Source: Ailanthus altissimus (Eukaryota; Streptophyta; Magnoliopsida; Sapindales; Simaroubaceae). Taken from it: 64,000 bases of DNA. Of the stretch, positions 1 through 10,707 are shown piece by piece; position 1 is the first letter of the stretch; each line of letters starts with the position of its first letter. The DNA is taken from positions 29,110,501 through 29,174,500 of the forward strand of contig OX327690.1 in the NCBI GenBank assembly GCA_946807835.1, written 5' to 3'. The position numbers were made by a program, and so were the translations under genes. The notes beneath the pieces are model-generated. The model saw nothing but the letters and a program-made list of their open reading frames with translations. It was not told the DNA's origin and searched no databases.

Positions 1-2975
1 TTTCTACATTAGTGCAGAGTTGTATGAAAAAAAAAGCTTATAGTAGTTTTTTATACTTAAAATATATTAAGACACATCTTTTCTATACAATCTTGAGTAC
101 CTGAGCTAATCTAGGTACAATTCAATTAATACTTTCTTGTTTCACACACACGCATGGTTGATTATTTATGGGAAAGAATGAAAGTGCTTAATTATAGTGT
201 TTGTGAATTGTTTAGAGTGTTTATTAATTCTAAAAAGATTGAGAATATTGATGCAGTTTTTAAGACAATAAGGTTATTAAATTAATCTGACCAATTGTTA
301 CTTTTATGCTTTTGATTTTTCATATGAGTTTGTGTATTTATTTTTTCTACTTTGTGTTATTCTCTCTAACGCTTGAGGACGACCAATTGTCTAAGTTTGT
401 GGGTATTTGATGAGTATATTTTGGATCCATAATCTAACCCTATTTATATTAGTAATTTTTGTTTTTAAGCAATTTAAGAGCTTTTATGTGCTAAATGTTG
501 TTGTTACAAGGTTAAATCAAGAGAATAATGATGAAATTGAAGCAAATGATGGCAAATTGCTACAGTAAGTGCTATAGTAATTATGAACAAAGATTTACTA
601 CAATAATTTTGCTATAGTGACCAATGTCACAACATCTAAAAATAAAAACCTCAGCATTCATACAACTAATGAATGCCCCAACGTTCTAATGATTCTAGAA
701 ATACCTTGTTTTACCTTCAAATGCAAAAATCCGACCCTTAATCTAACCATAACCTATTTTCTCTCAATCTAACACATTTCTAACCTAGAAATCATCCTCA
801 TACTGTGAAAAAAGAACATTTAAACCTATGTTAGAGGGAGATTACACAATCAAAAGCATTTGGCTAACTTTTGAAGGATTCAACCAAAGACCATGGATTG
901 AATAGAGCACCCTTGTCTTCATAAATTTGATTTGGGATTAGTTGTATCATGTTATTTTTATTGTTATTTAGTCATTAAACTCTTCTTATGTTGATTTAAT
1001 TTCATTATCTAGAATTGTAGCCTTTAACTCAGTGTGTGAACTTAATTATAGTATTTGATTTTCATTGTTATGAATTTGGTTTATTATTCAATTTATATTG
1101 TTATTAATGCTTTCCATATGCTAGAAATGGTGATTGGATGATTATAGAATATTAGGATAAACTTGAAAAAGGCATCTATTATTTAGGCATAGATAAATTA
1201 ATGCATGATTGTGGAGTAATATCTTTAAGTTTTAATATAGGATAGGAATATACCTATATAGCATGTATGATCAATACAACTTATTTGTAATGAACCTTGA
1301 TTTATTCAAATTATCATAGGAATATAAAATTTTGATAAATTAAGATATAACTACTCGACTATCGAAAAAGGCTTATGATGAATTAAGTGTTATGGCTAAT
1401 AATTAAATTGAATGATTAATAATGGGATAATGAATTCATATTAAGGAATAGCAATAATCCTAGATACTCTTCATTAGTGATTGCCCTTACACTGTTTGCA
1501 CAATTAGGATTGATTTGTAGAATTAATAATTAGTTTTAATATAAACAATTCAAATTTATCATTTGTCTTGATAAAGGTGAGAAGAAAATATTTTAGTACT
1601 TGGTTAAAGATAAAAATAATTTTTTATAGGATCGACACTTAACTCATCACTTTATTACTTGTTCTCGATAGCGTGCACTTGTGCTTAACATAGAAATCAC
1701 ATAACATAAGGTGTGATGAACACTTAAAATTACATATTTAATAAGGATTTTACATCATTATTTTGCATTACTAGTGTCATTAACCTCCCTAATTTAAACA
1801 TGTTTATAATTTGTACCTGATTAGCTTTTAATTATTTTACGGTTGGTTCGGTCAAATGGCCATAACTTTTTACTTAAAAATTCAACTAGAGTGATTCTTG
1901 ATCCGATGAAGAGCTGACTTAATGAATAAAATATTAGATTTCACAAGAGATTTTTAATTCTAGCATTTGGAGGGTAAAAAATGGTCTAGAAGACAACTGA
2001 TCTGCAGGACAAACTCATCTGAACAGTCTTTAGTATTTACCCTTTAACTGGAGAAATACGTATATAATACATATGATACAACTCAATTTAAAAAGTTAAA
2101 AGGTTTAATTTCAACTCAATACGTATACAACTTTTAGTTTTTGAGTGCAAGCTATTTTGGACCAATTAATTTTAAATTAAACAATCAAGTAGGTGTATTA
2201 ATGATAATCAACAAATTAGTTGCCTCCCTCTTTAACTTTTATCATCCAAGTGGTTCCATTCTCATTTGTCATGTATTATCCATATTTTTTAAAAAATTGG
2301 TAGCATGTTTATACCTAAATATATAATTAGAGAGTTAGATTTTAGTTCAAAATATTTGTCTTTTGTATTATCTCTTTGTAGTATTATTTCTTTAATTTAT
2401 TATTCTAAAGTTTATGTTATTTCTTCTTCCATCTATTTTTTTTAATTTTATTATATCTAAGTAATTTTTATTTTACTAAGGTGAAAGGATAAAACTCTTG
2501 GTAAGGTAATGGGATATACTTCAACTCTTATTTTAGAATTTAATATTTCATTCTTAAGTCAAGCAAATTTATATATGATGTATTTATTTTGTTTTGCAAA
2601 GTGGTGTATCTTGATTTATTATAAACAATCTTTATAGTTGGCACAATAAATTCTTGAAATCATTTACAAGATTTGGCGTAAATATTCTTTCTTCTAAAGT
2701 GGGAGTTATGATTAATTGTAAACAAATATAAAGATTGACATAATAAATACTTGAACCTATTTACAGGATTTTGTGTATAATAATTAAAAGAAATAAATAC
2801 AAGTTAATATATAAATGATGATGAACGTTAATTGTTATATCTTTCGATTGGAACCTCCTTTGTATGAGGATTCAAATTGAGTTATAAAGAAAGATGAATA
2901 TATTCTTATTTCATATGCCAAGAGTAGATCCCCCTAAGCTTAGCATTCATTTTAACTAATTATTTAAATTATTAT
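1..2975. other. AT-rich intergenic DNA, probably old retroelement remains
   Basis: No gene can be supported. Reading frames are short and start at non-ATG codons. The stretch near 1,620-1,690 (a 'ggatcgacacttaactcatcac' type phrase followed by 'gtgcacttgtgc') resembles the region just inside the LTRs of many plant LTR retrotransposons, so a heavily decayed element probably covers about 800-1,740. This rests on memory of such sequences and is weak. Confidence 0.3.
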
Positions 2976-3124
2976 TTGCAAATGTCATATATTGCTTTAT
3001 TTATCTTTAGAGTATTTATAGTTTGTAATTTTAATTTCACTTCCTTATGGATCAACCCCGTTCTCATCAGTTTATTTATTATTTTGACAAATTTGTACTT
3101 AGGAATAAACTCCTATATTATGGA

Positions 3125-3960
3125 TGTGTCAATGAGCAGCAGGAATAGTATTAGCAGCAGAATCAGTCACCTCAGCCCTTTAGGCCTAAGAAGCTTCTCC
3201 TTCATAGGCATGCTCCCCAGTAACCAGGTCCCAAATCCACTGTTGGTCGATCTCTGAATAATTTTCTTCAAAGAGTCCGATCAACCTCTACAGCGCCCTT
3301 ACGAAAGTCTTCATCATGCTCAACAGACCAAGAGCTTTGTTGATCTTCAATCTAAGCAGCCACGTTTCTCCTGATCTGCTTGATCAGCTCCCTCTCCCTT
3401 TGAGCTACTGCAAGCTATCTCTCTAACTCATCATTTTGGTTCATAAGCTCGGCAGTATGTCTCTCAGCTATAGCTAAAAAATTAGTTGTCTTCTACTCTG
3501 CCAGCTTCTTCTGGCACTCCAGTTCGGAGACCTTGCTCTTCGCCTTAGCACGACCAGTCTCTAAGTCCTCAATCTAGGCGGCTAGCTTACTTACAAGCTC
3601 TCTCTTCTGGTCCTCCTCCCTTTAGCTTACATAGTATCTTGCCTCACTTATGCAAGGATCTCTTTAACCTAGTAAGCCTATGCCACCATTTCCAAGGATC
3701 TCAATTTAAAACTGAGAAAAAAGATAAATAGACTACCAAAGAAAATGAGACCACTCAGTATACCAAAAAAAGATATGACCAAACAAAAAAAAAGTTACTT
3801 ACATCAAGAATAGATGCCATAACTCATGGAATTCAGTAATGAGGTTTAGAGACTAAACGCTAGCCGCTCAAGCTGGATTCATATAGTGCTCCAGCTCTTG
3901 CATAAAAGGTAGCAAGAAGGCAAGATCATCCCTCCTTTTTGAAACTAGCATGGCTGGAGA
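3125..3960 (-). pseudogene. Decayed coiled-coil gag-like gene of a plant retroelement
   Basis: The minus strand reads a long, highly charged heptad-like protein with short stretches such as LETGRAKAKSKVSELECQKK, AVAQRERELIKQIRRN and FEENYSEIDQQWIWDLVTGE. This composition is typical of the coiled-coil C-terminal part of retroelement-associated plant proteins annotated as 'putative gypsy-type transposon' proteins. An upstream exon-like piece (3,815-3,960) ends in a GTAAGT donor. The frame is broken by at least seven stops and one frameshift near 3,285. Almost every stop is TAG or TAA where a glutamine codon fits the context. The exact family is not certain, but the decay and the coiled-coil character are visible directly. 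Repeat copy A begins immediately to the right. Confidence 0.5.
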
Positions 3961-3961
3961 G

Positions 3962-5824
3962 TGTTGGGTGTTATGTGCGTGTACGTCGTACTACGGGTGA
4001 TTATATACATTATTAAATAATTTAATAATAAATATGTCATATATATAACCTAGCGAAATTAAAGCACATATTATATTATCTCATTATACTAATGAGATCG
4101 GGGACTCACCCTTGAAGCGTGCTTTTAAACAAATCTAGTTGAGGACTTGGTGAGCTTCTTTAAGCTAGACTGATAGCTTTAATTTCTAAAACAATTGAAG
4201 CAACTCTTGCTTCTGACTTATTTCTATCTCTCAGACTTTTATATCAAAGTTAACTTTTAACTTTTTAAAGCAAAAACAATTCACTTCACAGCTCACATAC
4301 TATCCAGCCAATTTATAGGCAAACTTTACCTCACTATTAGTCAATAATATAACTTCAATATGCCAAGTGTTGAAGCATGACAAAGCATTCTCAATGCTTC
4401 GTTAATGCTTCAACATTGGTGGCTAAATACTAAAGCAATTGGTGGCAACATGGCAAAATCGTTGCCACCTCTTACTATTTTCAATTAAATCAAATTCAAT
4501 TGAAAAAATTTCATTTGCTTTTGACGAATAAATTAAGAACATGTATCCATTAGCCAATCATCTTGCAACAAGCTTTCATTGTTTTTTTCTCATCCAATAG
4601 AAAGTAAACATATGTGCAAATGAATGAATCAAATGAATCATTTGATTATGTAAAGGTTGGATATTAAGTTTAATTGAATGATATAACAATTGTTTCATTC
4701 AAATAATAGCTATGTCTACCAATGCTCAATTTAGTACTCATACACATTATTGGTACAATTTGAGGCATACACTAGATAGATAAAAGTATCAAGTCTCACT
4801 TGTTACAATCTTAGGTTCGACACTTAAACCTTAGCTACTCCTCGAGATACCCTAATATAAATTCATATTTTTAAAAAACTTCCTGGATTGAACAATTTGA
4901 TCCGGTACACTACCCACGTGCTCAATGAGTACACTGTATATAGTGAGACTCCCTAGGTTCACACCTATTTTATCTCACAAAATATTTTCGTAAGTCCATA
5001 ATTGATGCTCCACACACACACATTATGAATAATACAAAATAGTGAGTTGAACCATACAAGATGAGGTTAATCTATATAAGTACAATCCCTCCGTCATTAA
5101 TATCCTGAAGAAGGGAAGACATAGATTAACACCGTCAAGTCCTCTATTGCTCAACTATAATTTTATTTCTTTGATTCGTATTCCAATAAACAATATCCGC
5201 AAACCCCTTTGCGATATTGTTTATACCATGAAAAATTCTTTTTCGAGTTTAATGCTTATGGCCATAAGACTTCTTAGAATACAACCTTATAGCATTTGGA
5301 TATGTAACTCACTCATATCTATGCACACTTACCAATCCTTTGGTTGAATGTTCATACCTGATCCACCATTCGGACTCTATAAGCATCAAACGATCGCCAG
5401 CGACAACTAACAGTCAGACTATGAAAGGTTTTCTACATGTGTAGAACCTAAGTATGATGGATCACTCACAAGCCCATAATCATGCTATGTTTGGAAGATA
5501 TCTTCAAATCATGCCAAGAGATAAGAAGATTACCCAAAACAATCACAAATTCGACGAAGATAAGTATAAAAATCCTAAAAAGATCGATGTTATTTAAAGA
5601 TAAAAAAACAGCTTAAACAAGTTCCATCTTGAATCTTTCATCTTGAACTTTAAATTCACTATCTTGCTCTCATAATCCTTACTCTTTTCTCTCAATTTTT
5701 TCTTCATTCTCAAACACGTACCTGACTTAAGCATCGGAGAGTCTTTATCGAAACCACCTCTAGCGAGGTCTTAACGATAGATTTTCTTGTGTTTGTAGAC
5801 ACCATAGTGATTGGAGACCTAACA
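3962..5824. repeat. Long LTR-like repeat, copy A
   Basis: This is the first of three same-orientation copies (A here, B about 56.5-61.7 kb, C 61.7-63.7 kb). All share a block that runs from a 'ggattgaac' phrase through 'gagtacac...tat' to 'gatggatcac', here about 4,885-5,480. Copy A begins TGTTGGG and ends CCTAACA, the terminal inverted bases of an LTR. Its length of about 1.86 kb fits the spacing of the other copies. No matching target-site duplication was seen and no primer-binding site flanks it, so it is probably a solo LTR or a degraded end. Similarity to B and C is lost after about 5,490. Confidence 0.5.
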
Positions 5825-5992
5825 GACCCGTGGCTACAACCTAATAAGCAAAAACTAAAGTATTGATTCTTACAATCAAATAAATTTAAAGTCCGTTAGT
5901 TCAAAAAATTATTTTTTCTAGTCAACATATACAAAAATTATCGAATATAAACTTTCACCATTTTAAATTATTTTAAAAAATACATGCAATAC

Positions 5993-6111
5993 CTTGACAC
6001 CAAAATCAAACTTAAAACCTAAAAAACAACCCCATGGAACACCAACAAAGTAGTAGCATCCCATGTTAACATAGGCCACAAATGCTTGCCATCCACGTCC
6101 AACAGCCACTC
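5993..6111 (-). pseudogene. Orphan duplicate of MATE transporter exon 5
   Basis: This 119-bp segment matches exon 5 of the MATE gene (11,856-11,974) in length and sequence. It still has an open frame ([20 protein letters not shown], then [19 protein letters not shown]) and both splice sites: an AG acceptor on the right and a GT donor on the left. Compared with the intact gene it differs at about four residues, including Cys to Arg, Val to Met, Leu to Trp and Leu to Phe. The neighbouring intron sequence is also duplicated, to about 6,975. No other MATE exon was found nearby, so it cannot make a transporter. It is most likely what is left of a tandem gene copy or a partial duplication. Confidence 0.8.
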
Positions 6112-6980
6112 CTGTAACTACATACATTTATATATATAGATCATTTCATATTTGCTTTTAATCGATCATTGAGGATTCAAACTAAGCTTAGTAATTGAAA
6201 AAAATGAATGACTAAATTAAAGGAGAGTTGAAATTAAAGTAAAAGCTAAGTGCGTTTTTGACTCGTTCATAAAGGAGACATACAAAAGTTAAGAATCATT
6301 ATTAAGTATCATGATAAAGTATTATATATAATTGAGTAATATATAGTTAAGATATAAAATTTATATATTAAGTCTAATATGTTAATTGTTGATTGGTATG
6401 AATAATTATTATATTATTAAAAAATAATAACTATTTAATAAGTGATAGTTATTAATTAATAATACATCATGTATGATATAAATTTTATATTTTTAATTAT
6501 ATATATGTAACATTACTTTATATAATTAGATCTTAATTTGATAAATGAATTAGGTAAACGTTTCATCATTCGTCCGACCGTTTGGATTATAGTTTAATTA
6601 TTAATTAATTTACTGACAACTTTACGTTATGCATATATTTATAGTACCAAATGTTTGACACAATTTATTACATAAATTTTATACTTTAGATTATTATACT
6701 TTTAATTGTTGAGGTTAAATTTTAAATTTGTATGAATTATAGTTCATTAGCTACATATATTTAATTGCATCTTAACCATTAAGAGTGTAACAATCCAACG
6801 ATCTAAAATTTGTATAAAAAATATAGTATTATAGAACCTGCCAAATTTATATATATATGTATAAGTAATAAGAAATTAACATATATATGTAATTGTGTTT
6901 ATAGTATTGCTACCAAATCAACAAATCATTGTCTAAACCAAAGCATAAAATTAACAACTTGAAAACTCATCTAGTTGACA
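6112..6980 (-). repeat. Duplicate of MATE intron 4 sequence
   Basis: The sequence to the right of the orphan exon tracks intron 4 of the MATE gene (about 11,975-12,410). Shared phrases include the 'tagatcatttcatatt' region, the 'gaattaggtaaa' region and the 'accaaatcaacaaatc' region. The copy here is about 300 bp longer because of extra AT-rich sequence between about 6,590 and 6,850. Similarity ends where the left LTR of the Copia element begins. Confidence 0.65.
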
Positions 6981-6987
6981 ATAAGTA

Positions 6988-7259
6988 AAACAGAAATTCG
7001 CACTCCAAACTCAAATTCAAGAATAAATAACAGTAGACAGTAAATATATAAAATCATAAAGTAAAACACCTAAAATTTATAACGATTTAATTCTAATGAA
7101 TTTCATCCATTTCTTGAATTGATCAATATGCCTAATACTACATTATATCTCAAAATCATATAACTAATAGAATTGTAGAAGCATTCCAGCATATTATCTC
7201 ACAATCTCTTTTTATACTCTCATTATCTCTCTAAAATAGTTTTCTCTTTTGAGACAATT

Positions 7260-7318
<59 letters not shown>

Positions 7319-7560
7319 CTTTGTAAACTGAAGAGAATAAAAAAAAATTGATTAATTCGGGACGTGTGAATTCGTGCCCTACATATTGTGGTTGGTTTTA
7401 TGGTTTTTCTTCTTTTCTTTGACTTTTTCTCAAATCTAATTTTCAATGTGGTTTCATACAAGGAGAAGGAGAAGATGTTGTAGAATCCTGTTGTGACTAA
7501 GAAAAAGAAAATCAATTTTGAAACTGACTTCTAACATGTTTAAGAACCAACAATGTTACA
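6988..7560 (-). repeat. 3' LTR of the Copia element
   Basis: It matches 9,801-10,378 over its whole length, including the 'attcgcactc' start, the CT-rich block, the 'gaagagaataaaa' phrase and the 'ttaca' end. It contains an expanded (CT)n(AT)n microsatellite at about 7,262-7,319 that is much shorter in the other LTR. The first three bases no longer read TGT. Confidence 0.75.
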
Positions 7561-9787
7561 TATCCACATTTGATTCTAATGGATTTTAGTTCATATATTA
7601 ATATAGTACTTTTTTTTCAGCTCAAATTTTATTTTTATTACTCATCCCTTATTAATATGCAACAAGCTTAAACACATTTTAAACTCGTTCACGGACAATA
7701 CCTTCATTATCAAATTAGCAGGAATCTATTTAGTGTTTATATTCTCCAACTTTACTTTTCTATTAAAAAACCAATGCTTTGATATAGTGGTACTTTCACA
7801 TCCATATGCTTGGTTTTATCATGGATTATAGGGTTTACAAAGATAAATAGCTCACTGATTATTCAAAAATATTATTACTACTGATCTGACCATATTAAGT
7901 TTTTGAACCAATACCTATAACCATACAGCTTCCCAATAAGCTTCCATTATAGCTATATACTCAGCCTCATTACTTGAAAGTATAAGTACTAGTTACAATT
8001 GTGCCATTCAACTAATATAATCCTCACTAAAAGTAAAATAATAGGATGCCAATGATCTCTTCTTGTCCCTTATTAGTTGATACTATGTTGGCTTATAATC
8101 AGTTTGAGGTTGTAAATTTTCTTCTAGTTTTACTTGTATATTATTCTAAAAAGGGGTTGAGGTTGTAATTCCACCTCAATGTAAGATCCTTCTACCTTAC
8201 TCTAAGTTTTTCTTAACTCATTTATTTTCACATGGTTCTTTCTTGAGTATTCATTAATCAAGAGTAGAAAATACCCATTACCACTATGTGTTTCTGTACT
8301 TTTTGGCCCCCACATGTCAATATGGATATATTTTAGAAATCCATCTACCTTGTAATTGCTGATATTGAAACTAAGCATGTTCTAGTCTCCCAATGTACAA
8401 TATTCATATAATTCTAGCTAACTAGCCTTTCATTTCCAAAGATACTCTATTTTCTCGACTGTAGTAGGCTTGGTTTTCATATATGGCATTTTCTCTTGTG
8501 CCCTAACTTAGTCTCATTATATCTTGCATAAGCAGCAACAACAATATTCCGTGATAGTGCTTCTTTATAAAATATACATACCAATTTGCTTAGTACCCTT
8601 CATCATAAGCATAGAAACTATGTTTATCCTCGATTGTTTATTTTTAATTTTACAAGTGTATCTTGATTGATGTAGAACCTCTAAAGATATCATATTCTTC
8701 TTTAATTCAAGAACATATCTCATATCTTTCAAGATCTTTATTGTTCTATCATGTAACTTTATAGGAATTGTGCATAGTCCAATCACTTTACATGAATTAT
8801 TATTCTCAATTAGTACCTTATTCCCTTTATATTATTCATATGTTTCAAACTAATCCTTGTTAGAAATTGTATGACAAGTATATATGAAATTCAAGACTCA
8901 ATCTTTTAGATTTTCCTCTATTGAAATTGTGAGAATTTATAAATTATCATACTTATCAGATGCTACATTGTATCTACATGATCTGAACCCTTTTATTTTA
9001 ATTTCTTAATTCTTTGATAGTAGTTTCTCTTTAAGCACCCCTTATTTCTATATAAATAGTACTTTCTTCTACTTGTCTTTGACTTATACTTGGATTTTCT
9101 TATATACTTCTCTTTCTCTTTTTTCTCTAATTTGCTTTTGGCCAACAACTTTTTTTTTTCTATTATCTAGTTTTTATTTCTTATTCCCTTAATTTTACTA
9201 CAGTCAAGCAATCTTCTAGGATAAGACTTTTAAAGTTATATTTAACGGTTGATTTTACTTCTCTATAAAAGCTTGGCAATGAATTTAAGAGAATGACAAC
9301 CTAATTCTTATCATTGATTGCTTCACTAATATTTGTCAAGTCTATACAAATCCTCTTGAATTTATTAAGATTCTCTTATAAACCTTTAGAGGGTTTTATT
9401 CGAAAGTTAAATTACCTTTCTTTTAGAGGAATCTTACTAGATAAAGATTTAAAAATAAACAAATTTTTAAGCTTATCCCAAAGCCCTTTTACTGCAGTTT
9501 CTTCATTGATTTGTCTTAGTATATTATCAAATAACTGCAAGATGATGGTACTAAATGCAGTTTCATCCATCATTTTTATTTTTTCATCACCTACTGAAGT
9601 TTCTTCTTGTTTTATCTCTAGTAAGGCTTAAGCTTTCTTCTGTTGAACTAGTAAAGCTTTTATCTTCTTTCGTCAAAGATTGAAATCTTTCTGCTCATTA
9701 AATTTCTCCATCTCAAACTTGATAATCGCCATTCTTTAGATTCTTAATAAATTACCCTTGAGTTTTTTTTAATCTTTTGAACCTTCA

Positions 9788-9799
9788 GCTCTAATACTA
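9788..9799 (-). other. Primer-binding site, initiator tRNA-Met type
   Basis: The minus strand reads TAGTATTAGAGC one base inside the 5' LTR. The usual plant Copia primer-binding site, complementary to initiator tRNA-Met, is TGGTATCAGAGC, so this copy differs at two positions, both G-to-A or C-to-T. Confidence 0.7.
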
Positions 9800-9800
9800 T

Positions 9801-10378
9801 TGTTGAATATTCGCACTCTAATCTAAAAGTCAAATTCAAGAGTGAATAATAACATATAGTAAATAAATAAAATCAGAAAGTAAAACACAAAAGATTTATA
9901 GTGGTTCAATTTTAATAAACCTACGTTCACTTTCTGAGCTGATCAACATATCTGGTATTGTATTATATCTTAAAATAATAAAAAAAAATGAAATTATAGA
10001 GGCATTCCAGTACATTCTCTCACATTTTCTCTATACGCTGTCTCTTTCTATCTCTAAAATAATTTTCTCTCTAAATTATTTCTCTCTAGACAACCATTCA
10101 CTCTCTCTCTCTCTCTCGCTCTCTCTGAATTGAAGAGAATAAAAAAGAATTGATTAATTTAGGACATATGATTTTGTGCCTTATTTATAGTTGTTGGCTT
10201 TATGACTTTTTTATTTTCTTCTACTTTTTCTCGGATTTGGTTTTCAAAAAAGAAGAATGTGAGAGATAACTTTATTTCATACAAGGAAAAAGATGTTGTT
10301 CTGGAATCCTTGTGACTAGAAAAAAGAAAACCAATTTTGAAACTGATTCCTAAATGCATAAAGACCAATAATTTTACA
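9801..10378 (-). repeat. 5' LTR of the Copia element
   Basis: It begins TGTTGAATATTCGCACTC on the plus strand and ends ATTTTACA. It is the partner of the repeat at 6,988-7,560. The primer-binding site lies directly to its left, which fixes it as the 5' LTR of a minus-strand element. Confidence 0.75.
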
Positions 10379-10707
10379 GTTCTTGAGATTGAGAATATTG
10401 AAAACAATACCAACAATAATAAGAAGCACTATATGCTATGTGATATGAAATTATGGATTGTCTTATTTGTTGGAGGGTTGATGATCAAACGAAACTCAAG
10501 CATTCATTAAAAAAAAAAACTACACAAATTATTGAAGATTGAATTTGAATGGGATCCAAAAGTGTAACTTTTCAAGATAATAAATGAGCAATGTGGGCTG
10601 TTTTAGTCATGTTGGTGGGTCTTGAAGCTGTGAAAAAATAAATGCCAAATCGGATCAGTGCCAGCTTCGGGATACTTGGCCCAACTCATCAAGAGGCTTT
10701 AATTTAT
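10379..10707. other. Spacer and probable 3' UTR of the MATE gene
   Basis: Short AT-rich sequence between the Copia 5' LTR and the MATE stop codon. The right part (about 10,550-10,707) is probably the 3' untranslated region of the transporter. No clear polyadenylation signal could be assigned. Confidence 0.4.

Larger units (their letters stand above)
6988..10378 (-). mobile_element. Internally deleted Ty1/Copia retrotransposon
   Basis: Two direct repeats of about 575 bp (6,988-7,560 and 9,801-10,378) flank an internal region read on the minus strand. In order from the 5' LTR on the right: a primer-binding site, decayed gag, a gag-pre-integrase segment (8,565-8,850, with ELKKNMISLEVL), the start of integrase (about 8,190-8,350, with YIHIDMWGPKS), then a jump to RNase H (about 7,850-8,110, with EAEYIAIMEAYWEAVWL). 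The C-terminal integrase and all of reverse transcriptase are missing and stops are frequent, so the element cannot move by itself. The two LTRs have diverged clearly and no target duplication could be matched, so the insertion is old. Confidence 0.8.

Noticed and set aside
7291..7515. Minus-strand frame over the (CT)n(AT)n tract
   Set aside because: It falls wholly within the Copia LTR and its C-terminal Ile-Tyr repeat is the AT microsatellite.
9314..9631. 105-codon plus-strand frame
   Set aside because: It is antisense to the decayed gag of the minus-strand Copia element and lacks any known motif.
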